From: Isoetes taiwanensis
Lineage: Eukaryota; Streptophyta; Lycopodiopsida; Isoetales; Isoetaceae
Reading direction: 5' to 3'
Assembly: GCA_021234155.1 (NCBI GenBank)
Contig: JAJEKV010000033.1
Coordinates: 2,829,454 to 2,893,453, forward strand
DNA: 64,000 nucleotides
Positions 1 through 13,100 of this stretch are shown here, one piece after another. The stretch's first letter is position 1, and each line of letters begins with the position of its first letter. The notes under the pieces were generated by a model. The model was given only the letters and a program-made list of their open reading frames with translations. It did not search any database and was not told the origin of the DNA. The translations under genes and the position numbers were made by a program.

Positions 1-547
1 TCACTCGATGAAACCATCTTCATTGAACTCAAGGAAGTGATCTTTGTAAAATTGCATCTTGGTAGGAAGATCACTTGGAGTTAACCATGTCTTTGATATG
101 TATAAAATTTCCAGATCGTGCCGCATGAGCTGGTTCTTATCTTTTTCAAGTCTCTTTTTTGCTCTAGGTTTTACCGCAGTATTAGCTGCAGGCATATTAT
201 GTTGAAAGGGAGGCAGGTTTCCCAAGCCAAATCCTAAAGAGGCAGCCCATTGCGATGCCTTTGCGTACCAACATTCCTGCACTCCCTTTTCAGCCAAATC
301 TTTTGAACTCTTGAGAGCAATCCATGGAAGCCTGCATTAGCCCTGCTGCGAGGACCCGAGTTGGTGCACTTTGTGCAAAACGGAGACTAACTGGTGCGTC
401 CAGTTGCAGCGAAGTGGCTGAAAATTCTGCCAATATGATTGGATGCGGCACAGATGCTTTGCTCATAATCATTTTGGACAGAAAATAGATTTGCAGTCTT
501 TCTATATGACCCCATTCTTTGGCTGTCAAGTCCATCCCCCACATCAA
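1..547 (-). mobile_element. LINE remnant, C-terminal part of ORF2
   Basis: Two overlapping minus-strand reading frames (290-547 and 1-297) encode the region just after the reverse transcriptase of a non-LTR retrotransposon. Visible motifs are MWGMD, KEWGHIERLQIYFLSK and HPIILAEFSATSLQLDA, the pattern of a WG tryptophan-glycine, an IE-Q-FL helix and an AE-(G/F)-P motif seen again in the LINE at 33.6 kb. The same family occurs on the plus strand near 5575-5745. The frame shifts at about 290-300, so the copy is dead. It lies upstream of the first recognised FN3 exon and is presumably intronic. Confidence 0.75.
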
Positions 548-560
548 GTTGAAAGGTGTT

Positions 561-726
561 CAACTTGATGGAGATGTCCCATTTGCTATCCTGGGCATTC
601 TGAAATAAGCTTTATTATCACCGTCTTGGCCCCACAAGTCTGTCCCAAAGGCCAACTTGATGGAGGTGTCCCATTTGCCATCCTGATTGATCTGAAATAA
701 GCCTTAATATCATTGTTTTGGCCCCC
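561..726. repeat. Imperfect tandem duplication (about 74 bp units)
   Basis: Positions 561-634 and 653-726 are two similar copies, each running from CAACTTGATGGA to TTGGCCCC with scattered substitutions. The pair sits between the LINE remnant and the first FN3 exon. No function is inferred. Confidence 0.7.
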
Positions 727-857
727 CTTTTTTTCATAAAGAACTATTTATATTTTTGTGCTATTGATCATTTTATTTTTCAGCATTTTTAGTAATTCTC
801 CACCAAGGTCTGAAGTCTCTTGAACATTTTATGTATATGTATTGTTTCTTACTACAG

Positions 858-1118
858 GCAGTAAATTGTCTAGGCCAGAGTAAGTACAGCAAAGCAGCAG
901 TATTTGTTACATCGCCATCAGTCCCAGCTGCACCGCTACCACCCGAACCAGTGACTTGTTCGGCAACTTCAATCACTATCAAGTGGAAGGTAAAACCTTT
1001 CTTAGTCTTCGTCATTTTGGTCTTGCTTTGACTAATACTGCGGCAGTTCATTTGCATAGGCAGGAACCAAGATGCTTTGGCTCGCCAGTTGTTTCTTATA
1101 CGCTTGAAATGGACGATG
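858..1118 (+). CDS. FNDC3-like gene, exons 1-2 of those seen
   Basis: Exon 858-989 (phase 0) gives the last strand of one FN3 domain (AVNCLGQSKYSKAA), a proline linker, and the start of the next domain up to ITIKWK. Exon 1064-1118 continues with EPRCFGSPVVSYTLEMDDG. The acceptor at 1061-1063 (CAG) was chosen over the TAG at 1056-1058 because only it keeps the WK-EP..GSPV FN3 frame. The upstream exon is outside the window or was not recognised. Confidence 0.8.
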
Positions 1119-4100
1119 GTAAAATCTCTAGCTTCTGGAGCTCAACCAATGATATGACCAGCTATCTAATTTAGGAACCCAATGTAAGCTAACCCGTGTA
1201 AACAAGATGTAGAATTGAATTTTTACCATATAAGAGAATGGTAAGGATTTAACCAAATGTTTGAGGTTTAAAGCTGTTCAAATCATGTTCCGTAAGTTGA
1301 ATCATCTGCTGCTCACCAGTTTCAAATTAGGAGCTGCTAAGTTTTACTGGAATGTTGGGATCTTATTGGTCTAATAGATCCAGGCGAGATGTTACGACAA
1401 TTTTTCTTAAAGCAGCAAAGTTTTGGATGCCCTGGGAAAAGAGGACATCAGGACTACATCATTTTGGTAAAGGAAAACCGGGCTACATTCTTGTTCAAGC
1501 ACGCAGCCTTCCTCCCAAGTTTGAATGGTCTCCAATTCATCAATGTAAAGGCCAAATACTGTAGGCGATAGGAGATCCATGTTTAAGGTCAATGGCGCGC
1601 TTCACTTCCTCATACCATTGCCCATCAGTTCGCATGTTCTCATAAACGGCCAACACGATCAAGATGATCGATCCCGAAGTCTCTGTGTAGGCCTTGATTG
1701 GGCCTCTTTTTGGGAATCCTGCCCCTGCTGCTCTCCTAGCTAGTAGCTTGCCACTGCAAGGGAGCCCAGGAGAGTCTTCATCCCATTCTTCCTGGTTCAG
1801 TGAAGTGACTTCGTCACTCTCATGTACCCATCGTTCACCCCGTTGGGCATTATGGGAGGGCCTACACTTGAGCTTTTGGAGCCACCTCTATTGACCGTAT
1901 CAAAAGCTTTTAAAAGTCACAAAGCAACAAGTTACTTTACTCTTGATAATTGCCTTATAATGTAGATATCATCGATGTGAAGACAGCTGCCACTTAGTCC
2001 TAAGAGTGTCCTCAGCAAAGAAACCGAGCAAAGTCACTGAAGATAATTTCTAGTGCAGTTCTATATAACTTTCCCATGAGTTGTTAACCAATAGTTAATG
2101 GGATTCATAGGATCTCCCGATTGTGAATTGCTTTCATATATCATGAAAAACTAACAGATGGAGCTTATTGAACACGTCTGTGATAATTGGCATGCATAAT
2201 CATTTCAGCTTGGGATCTTCTTATTTGTTCTTTTTCTATGTTCAATTATTCTATGGCTCTTCCAATAAGTACAATGGAGAAGAAAAAGGACGCTTTAGGC
2301 TGAGATAAATATCCTTTTGCTCGATTTGCTGAATTTTAACCTCGCAACGAGATGTTGTAATAAGCTGCCCACAGTTGGAGATTTTTAAGTGTTGGGGGTT
2401 TTGGGGATTCCTGGAAATGGTCTTTACGCAGGTTTTGAAGTAGACTTAACATCTTAGCTTTGTTCAAAGGACTTGTAACATTAGATTGCACCTTTTGACA
2501 CTACAGGGAGTCGAGGCTCATACAATGTTATTTATACCGGAGAAAATTTAAGGTATGCACTACAATACGGGAGAAACCTTTTTTATGTGACATCAGTAAT
2601 TAATATACTCTCCTATTCGTTTTGTCTCTATTGGGTTGACAGCCATACAGTTTCCCAGTTGAGAAGTGGCTGCACCTACCTTTTTAGAGTGCTTGCCTGT
2701 AATGGTATTGGGAAAAGTGCGTTCAGTTTGCCTGCAGAGTTAGCAACATCTCATTTGCCACCCAAGCCTCCCCATTCTTTTATCATAAGTGGTCGTGGGC
2801 AAACCAATTGTACTATTAGCTGGGAGGCACCAGAAGATAATGGTGGATATCCAATCATTGGGTGAGTTGGAACTGTTTGTGGTTTGGTTATTAGCTGCTC
2901 TATATTGCATTTTCCTTAACAATTTTCTTTACGAATAGGTATGAACTAGAATACAAAAAAAGCTTGGAATCATCATGGACTTTGGCATATGATGGACCAT
3001 GCAGCATGCACAATATATCAGGTCTTGTGCCTGGTAAGTTTGATCCGTTTTTTTTTGACAAGTTTACCTGAATAATGACATCATGTTTGAAAGAAAAGTA
3101 ACCTTGATACTTAATGTAGGAAACTTAAGCAGTTTATGAGATGATATGCATAGATATATGAGTACAAATGGGAGAGCTTAGCGTTACAAAATTGTTTTTG
3201 ATAAAATCAATTAATTTCCCACCCTTCTTCCTTTCCTCCGTGCTTTCTCTATAAGTTGCTTATGCGAAATATATTTTAACGATGTCAGTCTTTTGACATA
3301 TGAAAGAAGGATCAATACATGGTTATTGTAGATTAGTCTTTGAAGAACTTAGAAACATGTGCTCATCTTTTCCTGTCCCACAGGTGTTTGCTACCTTGTT
3401 CATGCTCTGGCAAAGAATGTCCTTGGAAAGAGTGGTTACTCTTCTGAAGGTAATTAGAATCTGTACTTTCTGTATAATCATTTATAATGCCAAGTACGTG
3501 CCATGTTCTTTAATCACTGGTCCCAAAGTCTTGGGTTCGAAGCATGTCGTTGTTGAAGCTCAGGCTGCATAGCCTCTGCAATGTTATCTGTCCTTATTTC
3601 TAAAATACTTTTTGCTAAGGAAAGGCAGTTCGCTGGTATGCAAGGGCTGAATAACTTGTTTCAATCCTTCTAAAACAAGGCATATTGCAGCAACATCTAG
3701 GAAACCTATGGGACTTGCGATTAAGGTGGGGTTTAATCAAAAAAATGTTTCTGCATGCCTTTGAACCGGAAATCCATTTGCGACATAATCCATTATGGTT
3801 TCAGTTTAGAGTCGCCTCTCATCAGCTTGAGATTGGAACAGGGTGAGCAGCTTGCTATTCCGTTGAAGCTCAGGCTGCATAGTCTCTGCATATTTGCCTG
3901 ATTTAAGATTTTTCTTACTAAGGAAAATCAGTTTGCTGGTATGCAAGGGCTGAATACGTTGTCTCAATGCTTCTGATCCTCCCAAACTTGCAGTTAAATG
4001 GGGCCTGCCTTGATGTTTCTGAATGTCTTTGAACCAGTCTACTAGAGATCCATTTGCCGCATAAAATGTGATCAATTATGGGATAGTTTAGAGTCCCATC

Positions 4101-7100
4101 AGCTTGAGATTGGGACACGCCACACCTCCACGCCTAGATGGGATCTTTGCACAGTAGGTGCCTTCCACAATAGAGATTACCCACTTTAGCGCATTATATC
4201 ATATCATGCTGAATCCAAATGGGTGGGCAGGGCACATAACTGGCATAATCATTGTATGCAGTGGATTTATCTTAATCTTCGAAGCAAGTTGACTGTCCAG
4301 GAAAAGATGCATATAATAAAATTTGGATTTAACAGGAGTTAAGGGTTGAGAAAAGCGCACACATAGTTAGTTATAAAAAATGTTTATTGTGCACAGGTTT
4401 ATTTTTGGTCATATAAGTGGGGCTATTTCAATTTGTAAGAGGTACACTTCTTACACAAGTTTTGCGCTGATTGGGGCACACTTTTGCAGCTTCGTTTCGT
4501 ACTTTAGCTGGCCCTCCTGGAACTCCATCTTGCCCGACGTGCACTGATTGTCAGACAACTGCGCTTACCATCAGTTGGCATCCTCCTGCACATGATGGGG
4601 GTTCTTCCATTCTTGAATATCGGTTAGAGGTAATTTTCTACATAGGCTTTCATGCTGGTAAGGTAAGTTTTTTTGAAACAACAGCATTATTTGGCTCTTT
4701 CTGTACTGTACCCTTTATCTAAATGGTCTCTATGGGATTGTGAATACATCGTTCTCTTTCTGATCCTATGCGGGTAAATTGTATGCTTTAATTATCTTTC
4801 CATTTGCTAAGGAAAAGAGAATACACCATTCTCTTTCTGATCCTATGCCTAAATTGTATGCTTTAATTCTATATCCTTCCGTAAACGACGTGCACAGATG
4901 CCTCAAAACACTTGGTATGATGAAGAATGCAAAAATCTTCACAAGCAGCTCCAGGAAGAGTTGGCAGCCTGCTCTTCTACAGCTATTGCGACTAAGAAAG
5001 CATACAAAAAGCTGATCTCATGAAAAAAAGAGCATATATAAAGCAGGTGAGGGAAGACATGCTTAAGATGCTGTACAGTAATAAATCTGCTAAATTTTCG
5101 CAGAAGCTTCATGCTCAGAAATTTGATTTGCCCCTTAAAGACCCAAAAGTGTGGACCACTTATGCTCGATGTGGGAAAAGCCGATTTGCTTGACATTGGA
5201 TTGCAGCCCCAGCCCCAATCCTCCTCTCTTTTCTCGACTTCCCTTATCCGAGAAGCTATAAGCAAATTGAACACTGGAAAAGCAAAAGATTGTGAGGATC
5301 TGCAGGCTGAATTTCTGATCCATGGAATGGACATTCTTGCGCCTATTGTGGCAGATTTATTCAATGAGATAATATGCTCAAGCTTTCCAAAAGCATGGAC
5401 CATTAATATCATCAAGCCAATTTTTAAGGCGGGAGACCCAATGAATCCAAACAACTACTGCCTTATAATGATTGGACATGTCATGGCAAGACTATATGGA
5501 TGTGCATTGGACTTGATTATCAGTGAACATGCGGAGATAATTTTTCCTTAGAGCCAGCTGCTCTATACGGAGCTTTGATGTGGGGAATGGACATGGCGGC
5601 CAAAGAATGGGGTCATATAGAAAGACTGCAAATCTATTTTCTGTCCAAAATGATCATGAGCAAAGCATCTGTGTCGCATCCAATCATATTGGCAGAATTT
5701 TCAACCACTCCGCTTCAACTGGACGCAGCATTCCAGTTAGTCTTCTTTTTGCAGTTAGCCTTCCAGTTATAATCTTTGAAGCCCCCCCCTTTTTTTTTTC
5801 GCAGCATGCATCTGTTTAAACCTGTTGCGAGCCAAATGGCATTCACCATCAAACAAAAGTTTGTCTTTTTGTGTGCATGGTGCTTTTGAGAAAACAGATT
5901 TAGCGGCATTTAGCAATGTGTGCTGCAGCGCTTGGCCTCTTATTGCCAAATCATTTGATGAAGGGCAACTTTGCATCATTTGCTCTACATTATGCTTTCG
6001 TTATTTTTGCATTTTGATTCTGCCAGCTAATTTGCTTGGGAAGAACAATTTATTATGTCTTCTTCGTCTTTGTCTCTTATACTTAGTACGTCTTCACATT
6101 GGAAAGGCCATACTTGCTGGAATCTCTGTGGGTAAATTGTATGCTTTTAATTCCGCCATTGTTTAAGTGTTTGGGAAGAACAATTTATCATGGCGCATCG
6201 ATTTGGCCCCTGATCACAGAGAAGATGAGTGGAATCAATTTAAGAGGCTCCAGTGTCAAGAATGATCAAGAGCAAACTCTACTGTCATAGTATTGGCAGA
6301 GTTTGCGGCTTTAGAACTTGAAGCTGTGCTTATGGTGGTGTCCTATTTCCATAGACTCCAGTCTTTGGCTGATACACAAGAGGGCAGGCAAGGCTCTCTC
6401 ACTTGGCATTCAGTTCATCCAAAGCATTGGACAACTCAGGTAAAGATAGCTTGTTTTCCCACACAAGCAAACTGTTCAACAAAATTGGCTTCTCAATATA
6501 TCACCTCCATTTAAGCACAGTCTTGCAGCTATAGACACTCGTTGAGTGCCCACAATGACAATGACAATGACAATGACAATGACAATGACAATGTTGCAGG
6601 TTATTGTAGAAAGTGTGTTGATGAGACTACTCTAAGGCATTCCTCAAATCCTTGAATTTTGTCCTGAGAAATCCTTTTGTCAAGATATCAGCCACTTGAT
6701 GATCTGTTTTGCAATGAGCTAGATCAACAATACCATTTTAAACTGCTTCCCTGTTGAGTAGCAAGGTGTTTCGTTCTGCTGTGTGAATACTGGGCTTTTA
6801 GTCAAGCAGATACTGCTCATAGTGTCACAGTAAATTCTTACTGATTCTTGCTGACTAAATCCCACTGTATCCTGTTTCTTGCTCAAACCAACTTATTGCA
6901 GCTGAACCAAAATTGAACGCATAAGCTCCTAAAGATCTCTTATCATCCACGCATCTTGCATGATCAGCATTATAATAACCCTGCAGCTGAAAGTTGTTGA
7001 ATTTACCGTAATTCTGTCAATAATTCAATGTACCTTTAAGGTACCTTAAAGCTCGTTTGGCAGCAAGCAATGAGTTAGAATAGGGTTAGACATAAACCTA

Positions 7101-10100
7101 CTCAACACTCCTACAACATAAGAAATGTCAGGCCTCGTGATTGTCAAGTATATGAGAGATCGAACGAGCTGACTATATATCTTTCTGTCAAAGTAGGCTT
7201 CTTTGTCAAACGTTCACAATTTCAACCCAATATCAATTGGTGTGGCCAATGGCTTACATCCATTTCATATGAAATTTCCTCAAAATCTCGTGCACATACT
7301 TGTTTTGCGCTCCATATTAATAGTACTTAAATTTTCTCATTTGTGATGGCTGACAACTTTCTACTTGCCTTGTGCTTGTCAGATGAGGAATTTGGATATG
7401 AGGAGAGCTGAGCAGAACCTTGGTTCAGAAACTGATGTACATGATGGAATGCGGATTTTCCATGTCGTTCAAACATGCCATGTGGTAACTGGATTAAGTC
7501 CAGGGTTTCAGTGTGCCTTTAGAGTGCAGGCAATCAACAAAGTTGGTTCAAGTAGTTGGAGTTGTAAGCTCTTTCCCTCACGACAAGATTATATTCCATT
7601 GATATTGATCTGATACCACATATTCGTACCATAGTTTAGTGGCAACTCTTTAGATTATGTCTCATTGTGTTTTCTTGGTAATATTTATACAATGGGTTGT
7701 CTAGTATTTGGTCTTGTGGACCGTTCTACCAGTGCTAAAATAATGCAGATTATAAGTAAGTTCTTAGTAACTGAGGATGGTCCTGCTGACAGAATCCAGG
7801 CTGAAGTTTTAAGTTGCACTAATTACCTATTGTTTCTGCACCAGCCATGTTTTCTGAATCCAACAATCTATCCATTAAATTCTGGGTCGAACTGGCCACT
7901 TGCTCCTCACTGTCCATACTCTTTTAATCTGTCCACTTTAAACTCAATGGCAATCATCACACCACTATTTATCTGAAAGGGGACATTGTAGTATGCGTCA
8001 ATCATTTTGATAATTCTTAATATGATCTTTATTATTGTTTATTCCTTATGCAGCTGTCTCCAGGATCACAACGGCTGCAGCAGAGCCATCAGTTCCACAT
8101 CCACCTTCTGTGATTGGAAAGCCAACTGCCAATGATGTTGCTTTGAGGTTAGTGGAGGCTGGATGATTTGTGTAATGCTTCTGTTTCTTTGTTGACTCAA
8201 GGAACTTTACTGCTGCTGCTTCGTTTTAGCTAAAATGAACATCAGCTCTATACAGTATACACATTTGTCCACATCATGTTCCATATAGATGTGAGAAATC
8301 ACGTAAGAGGGATAGACAGTAAGCTATATTTTCTTATGTGCGAGGATGAATCAGCAACCTGGACCTGAGGTGTTCGTAAAAATGATGGCATGGGACATGT
8401 TGATGTGGATAGATGTGCAAATATTGTATAGAAATAAGGGCTGCCTGTGAGGCAGACTACTTTTCTGTTTTGTTTGTAAAGCATTGGGATTGTGTTGAAT
8501 TAGTGGAGGTCACAACAATAGCTTTGCAGTGGAGGTCACAACAATAGTGGATCTCAACAGCCGAGGCAGTAAAGCCATACATTGATAATAGATAAGGCCC
8601 CAGATTTTTGTTGTTTATAGTCAGAATACAGGGCAGTTTTCATATCTTGCGCAAATTTCTGCAAAACAGGGTAAATCTTGAAGAAAGAAACAAATCTGAA
8701 AGGATGAGAGCTAATGGAGTTTCTTGGATGTATTTGTCAAGAATATTAGCTTATAGGAGGTGAATCTGGGAGGATTTATTGTCGTTTACTGCTAGAATGA
8801 CGTATTTTTGGAGCAGGGAGTAGATCTTGATGGAACTAAACCCTAACCCTAACCTATATGTGACATGGCCATCTATGCTATCTCAATGCCGCCTTCTCAC
8901 TCACGATTACACAAATATGGTATCAGAGCCTTCTCGAGGAGAGAGGGGAGAGAAAGTGAAATTTCTTCGGATTTACAATTTTTTTTTCACAGCTTTGGCT
9001 ATCAACTCGCAGTGCCAACAGATGAGTATGAAGCAAGTAGATTGAAGAATTTTTGGTGAAGTCAGATTTACCCTAGCAGAAGGTAAATTTTCGTTTGATT
9101 TGTGTTGAATGCATCTAATAGTCATTAGATGTATTCCAACATGGTGAGATTCATGATGAATCCAGTGTAAGACTAGCGGATTTGTTAATTCTGTGTCAAA
9201 ACAGAGCTTGGTTTGACAAATTTAGTCAGATTTGAAGGATTTGTGGATTATCAGATTGGTGGGTCTTGAAGTTTGTCTAGATTGAGTAGATCTGCGTATC
9301 TCTCAATCACATTTGGTTCTAACTCTTCTACTTTATCAGATTATAGTCACAATGTTGGATCCATGGAAATTGGATCCCGAGCCTCAACTAGATGGCACCA
9401 ATTTCCAAGGTTGGAAAGCCGTCTTTACGGTTTATCTTGGACTGATGAAACTCAAAGCTGTTATTAAACCCAGATGGAATCCTTCAACTGATGCTAAAGC
9501 TGCCCTGCTCGATGAGTCAGCTCTTGACCATTTACTCATGTTATGCATTATATTCGAAGGCAACTTGCTGGTTTTACTACCTTTCAGGAAGCTTGGGATT
9601 ATTTAGAGCAGACATATGCCTTGAAAGGATTAGGGAGTGAAGCATTTAAACAGCAAATGGAGAAACTCACCATCAAGAATGCATAGGAGCCTCAGATTAT
9701 ATTCAGAAACTCCGGGCTCTTAAGGAGGAAGTCATTTCTGCAGGAGGCAAGTTAGAAGATGAAGATATTACACTCATCATGCTTGCGGCTATGGAAGTGT
9801 CTTATCCACAACAAGTGGCGAGTATTCAAACTCAAAAGAAAGTTACCTGGTCTTTTCACGATCTTCAAACTGTTTTATTAGAGGCAGAAACAATTGAATT
9901 ATGCTCAAGCACATAAGGATAAAGGCAAGAATGCTGCCAACAGTTCTGGATCTAATCTTTCTTATGCTGAAAAGAGAGCTCAAGAAAATTGTTGGCATTG
10001 TTGAGTAAAAGGGCACCATACATTCTCAGTGCAAAGAATTTAAGAAAATGCAGAAAGTGGATGAGAAATCTGATGTCTCTGGCAGTATCAGCGCTAAAAC

Positions 10101-13100
10101 TCAAGGTATTTCAGGAGTTGCTCTCTCTGGTGTTTTTAGTGACGAGTATCTCAATATGGCTGCAGCTTACCCCTTTGTCTCCTAGTCTCAAATACTTACT
10201 AATGGATCCTGGAGCATCTCAACACACTGTCACTGCACGTGAACTTCTTGCTGACCCTATTCTTGATAAATCTGTTATAGTAACAGTAGCCAATGGTGAA
10301 GTTTTGCAGTCCCAATCCAAAGGCATTCTTAATCTTCAACAAGGTCAGTTATCCACTGAGAAGAAGCTTTGTAAAGCTTTGGTGTGAAATTGGCCGGAAT
10401 TGGTAGTGGAAATTCGATATTCTATCTGGAGCCCTGCACGGATATCTAACTAGAGTTCTATTGTGAGTTTCTATGGTGAGGGAGCAGAACAAAGCTGGGT
10501 ATTTCAGACTTTGTTCTTCAGCAGTAAAGCAATCATACGGTTATCTTTTATGAGCAAAGAATCTGCATGTAGAAATCTGTTTCTAAAATCCCAGGAACTT
10601 TGTTGAATTAGTTTCATAGACTTGAGACTGTCAAGTAGGAGCAGCAGACGTATCGACAATGGAGGTCTAAATCTAAAGAGGTCTGTCGGAGAAGGAGATC
10701 TAAATCTCAAGAAGTCTGATAGTCAAGGAGATTTAAATTTCGTGAGGGTCATTGACAGGTGAAGTTTTTGCAGATAGCATACTAAGGGTATCGCGGATTT
10801 TGCAGCCAGAGATAGTTTGCAGGCAGCCAGGAGAGCCTGCAGGTGGCAGGATTTCACAAAGGGGTTTTGCTACATGGAAGTTGCATTGTTGGTCAGCGTG
10901 TTGCTGATTCTGTGTACAAAGTTTAGTTTATTTATTTCATACAAGAAACTCAAGCTTATCGCCACGACCATTTTCTAAATTGGTTTTCTAGTTTGCTTTG
11001 TTTTGGCATAGGAGAATCACACTTTGTTATGCACACAGAGTTGTACAGCTTATAACTCAGGAAGAGTTATACTTGAATGATATCCTGCTGTTGGATGGAG
11101 GCTGCTGTTGTTTGAAATTTGTAATATGTTAGCTGGCCATGGGCAGATGTCAATTTCGAGTTTCAGGTCAGCATATGGGATCAATCTTCAAGCTGATGGT
11201 TTTGAGAGCAGTATGGGGTCTTGGTGAAGGAAATTTCAGCCTAGAAGTTGGAATATCAAGATAATGGTACAATCGGAAAATTCAGTTTGAGGAAGAGTTA
11301 ACATGAAGTTTAGTAATTCAAACTGAAGTTTTCCTATTTTGAGGTCGAGAGAGAGCAGATTGTGTACGTAGGTTGGAGAGCAGATCCCTCCTCCTTGAGC
11401 TTTAGATTAAAGATCAATCTAGGCACACAAAACAGGTGGTGTAACGTAATAAAGGTCATGCGATAACTGTGCAGAATTTAAGGAATATTATCTTTAAGTG
11501 ATAGAAATGTGATTCTTATCTACCATCCTTTTCTGAAACCCATGGCTTGTCCGCAGGTGGGAAGCTCCGCCATGTAATGGTGCTTGTATCACTTCATATT
11601 GTCTTCGTATGGCAAACTTGGGGTATGGGCCTGCATCAGCACACAGAGATTGGTCAGTTCTATCCAGTGGTTCTGTGAGTGCTCTCGGCATTGATATGGA
11701 AGAGCCTATGCTAAAGTCCATTGCCTCATCCCAATATCTCATGGTGTATCAAGGTCCTAACACAAGTTTTACAGCTAAAAAACTCGAACCATATACAACT
11801 TATGCATTTTCCATAGAGGTACTTTTTGTCATTCCATTGATTATGTCATTTTGAAATATTGACTTGAAATATTATATTTGTCATGCGAAATAATATTGTA
11901 GGAGTTTGGATTTTCATTCTCTTCCCACTTCAAAGTAGATATGCGGTCTTTATTAGTTCGAAGTAAGAACCGTATCTAAGTATCTTTTTTCTGAAAACGC
12001 AATCCTGGGAGAGAGTTCATTTTGGTTGCTTCTAATAGACTACCTTAGTTCTACAAATTTCTTGAGTTTAGTTGCCTGTTTCCCAGATTTATTCACGCAG
12101 GTGTGCCAGATAAAAGAATTGGCATATCATAGCTCCAGTGTTATATGATGGAAAAACAGAGTTCTTTCCCAATTGGACCAAGGAAAATGAAGGAAAAACT
12201 TGCCGTTCATCTTCTTTAACATTGATTTATTATTTCTTAACTTTTCATACGCATTCTTGATTCTCGAACTCCTTTTTAGGTGGAAGAAGAAACTAAAAAA
12301 CCTACAAATTCAGCCATTGGAATGATCCAATAACCTTCAAATTCATCCGTTGCAATAAACTAATATTATCTCTTTTACACCATTTTTGAATAAGCACAGT
12401 TGAAAAAATATTAATTTATATTTGGTTATGTGGACAGGCTCTAAATTCTATTGGCACAAGCCAACCTAGCAAGGTAATGCTGGTAATGACATCTTCATCT
12501 GCCCCAGATGCGCCTCCACCTCCAACGCAAGCAACATCAAGCATTGATACTCTTGTGCTTGAGTGGGAGGTATTTAAATCTAAAAAACCTTTCATGGAAC
12601 CAAATTTGAGCCCATTAGGGCAATAATGTCTAGCCTTGTCTGTGTAGGAACCATAATGGGTTTCTAGTTTTCTAACAAGAAGTGGACTTTTAATTTTAAT
12701 CCTAGCTTTAACTCCGTTTCTTTTCTTTCTCAGCCCCCTGTTAGGGATAATGGCTCTGAAGTTGATTACTTTACTCTTGAGATGGAAGATAGAGGCTGCA
12801 ATAAAAAAAATGAAGATTATCATGTTGATACAAGTAGTGCCACTTCTACAAAGAGAAGACCTAAAGGAGGAAGCATGAAGGGAGATTCAGGTTCTGAATG
12901 GAAACAGATATATATTGGTCCTTCTTACAGGTAGTACATTTTTTTTTTCTCTATGCTTGTTCCATGTTTTAGTAGTTTTACAAGGAGCTGAGACATATTT
13001 TCTCATCTATGTACATGAATGATGATGGAAGAGACCTATGCCATCTGGGGAACAGATGGAGATCATCGCAATTAAGGATGTTATGCTTGATAGAACTGAG

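Noticed and set aside
4939-5454. Minus-strand 171-codon frame
   Set aside because: It is the antisense shadow of the plus-strand LINE linker and RT sequence.
8837-8856. CCCTAA-type run like plant telomere repeat
   Set aside because: Only about three units, located in the probable LTR or leader just before a copia primer-binding site; such words are common there and do not mark a chromosome end.
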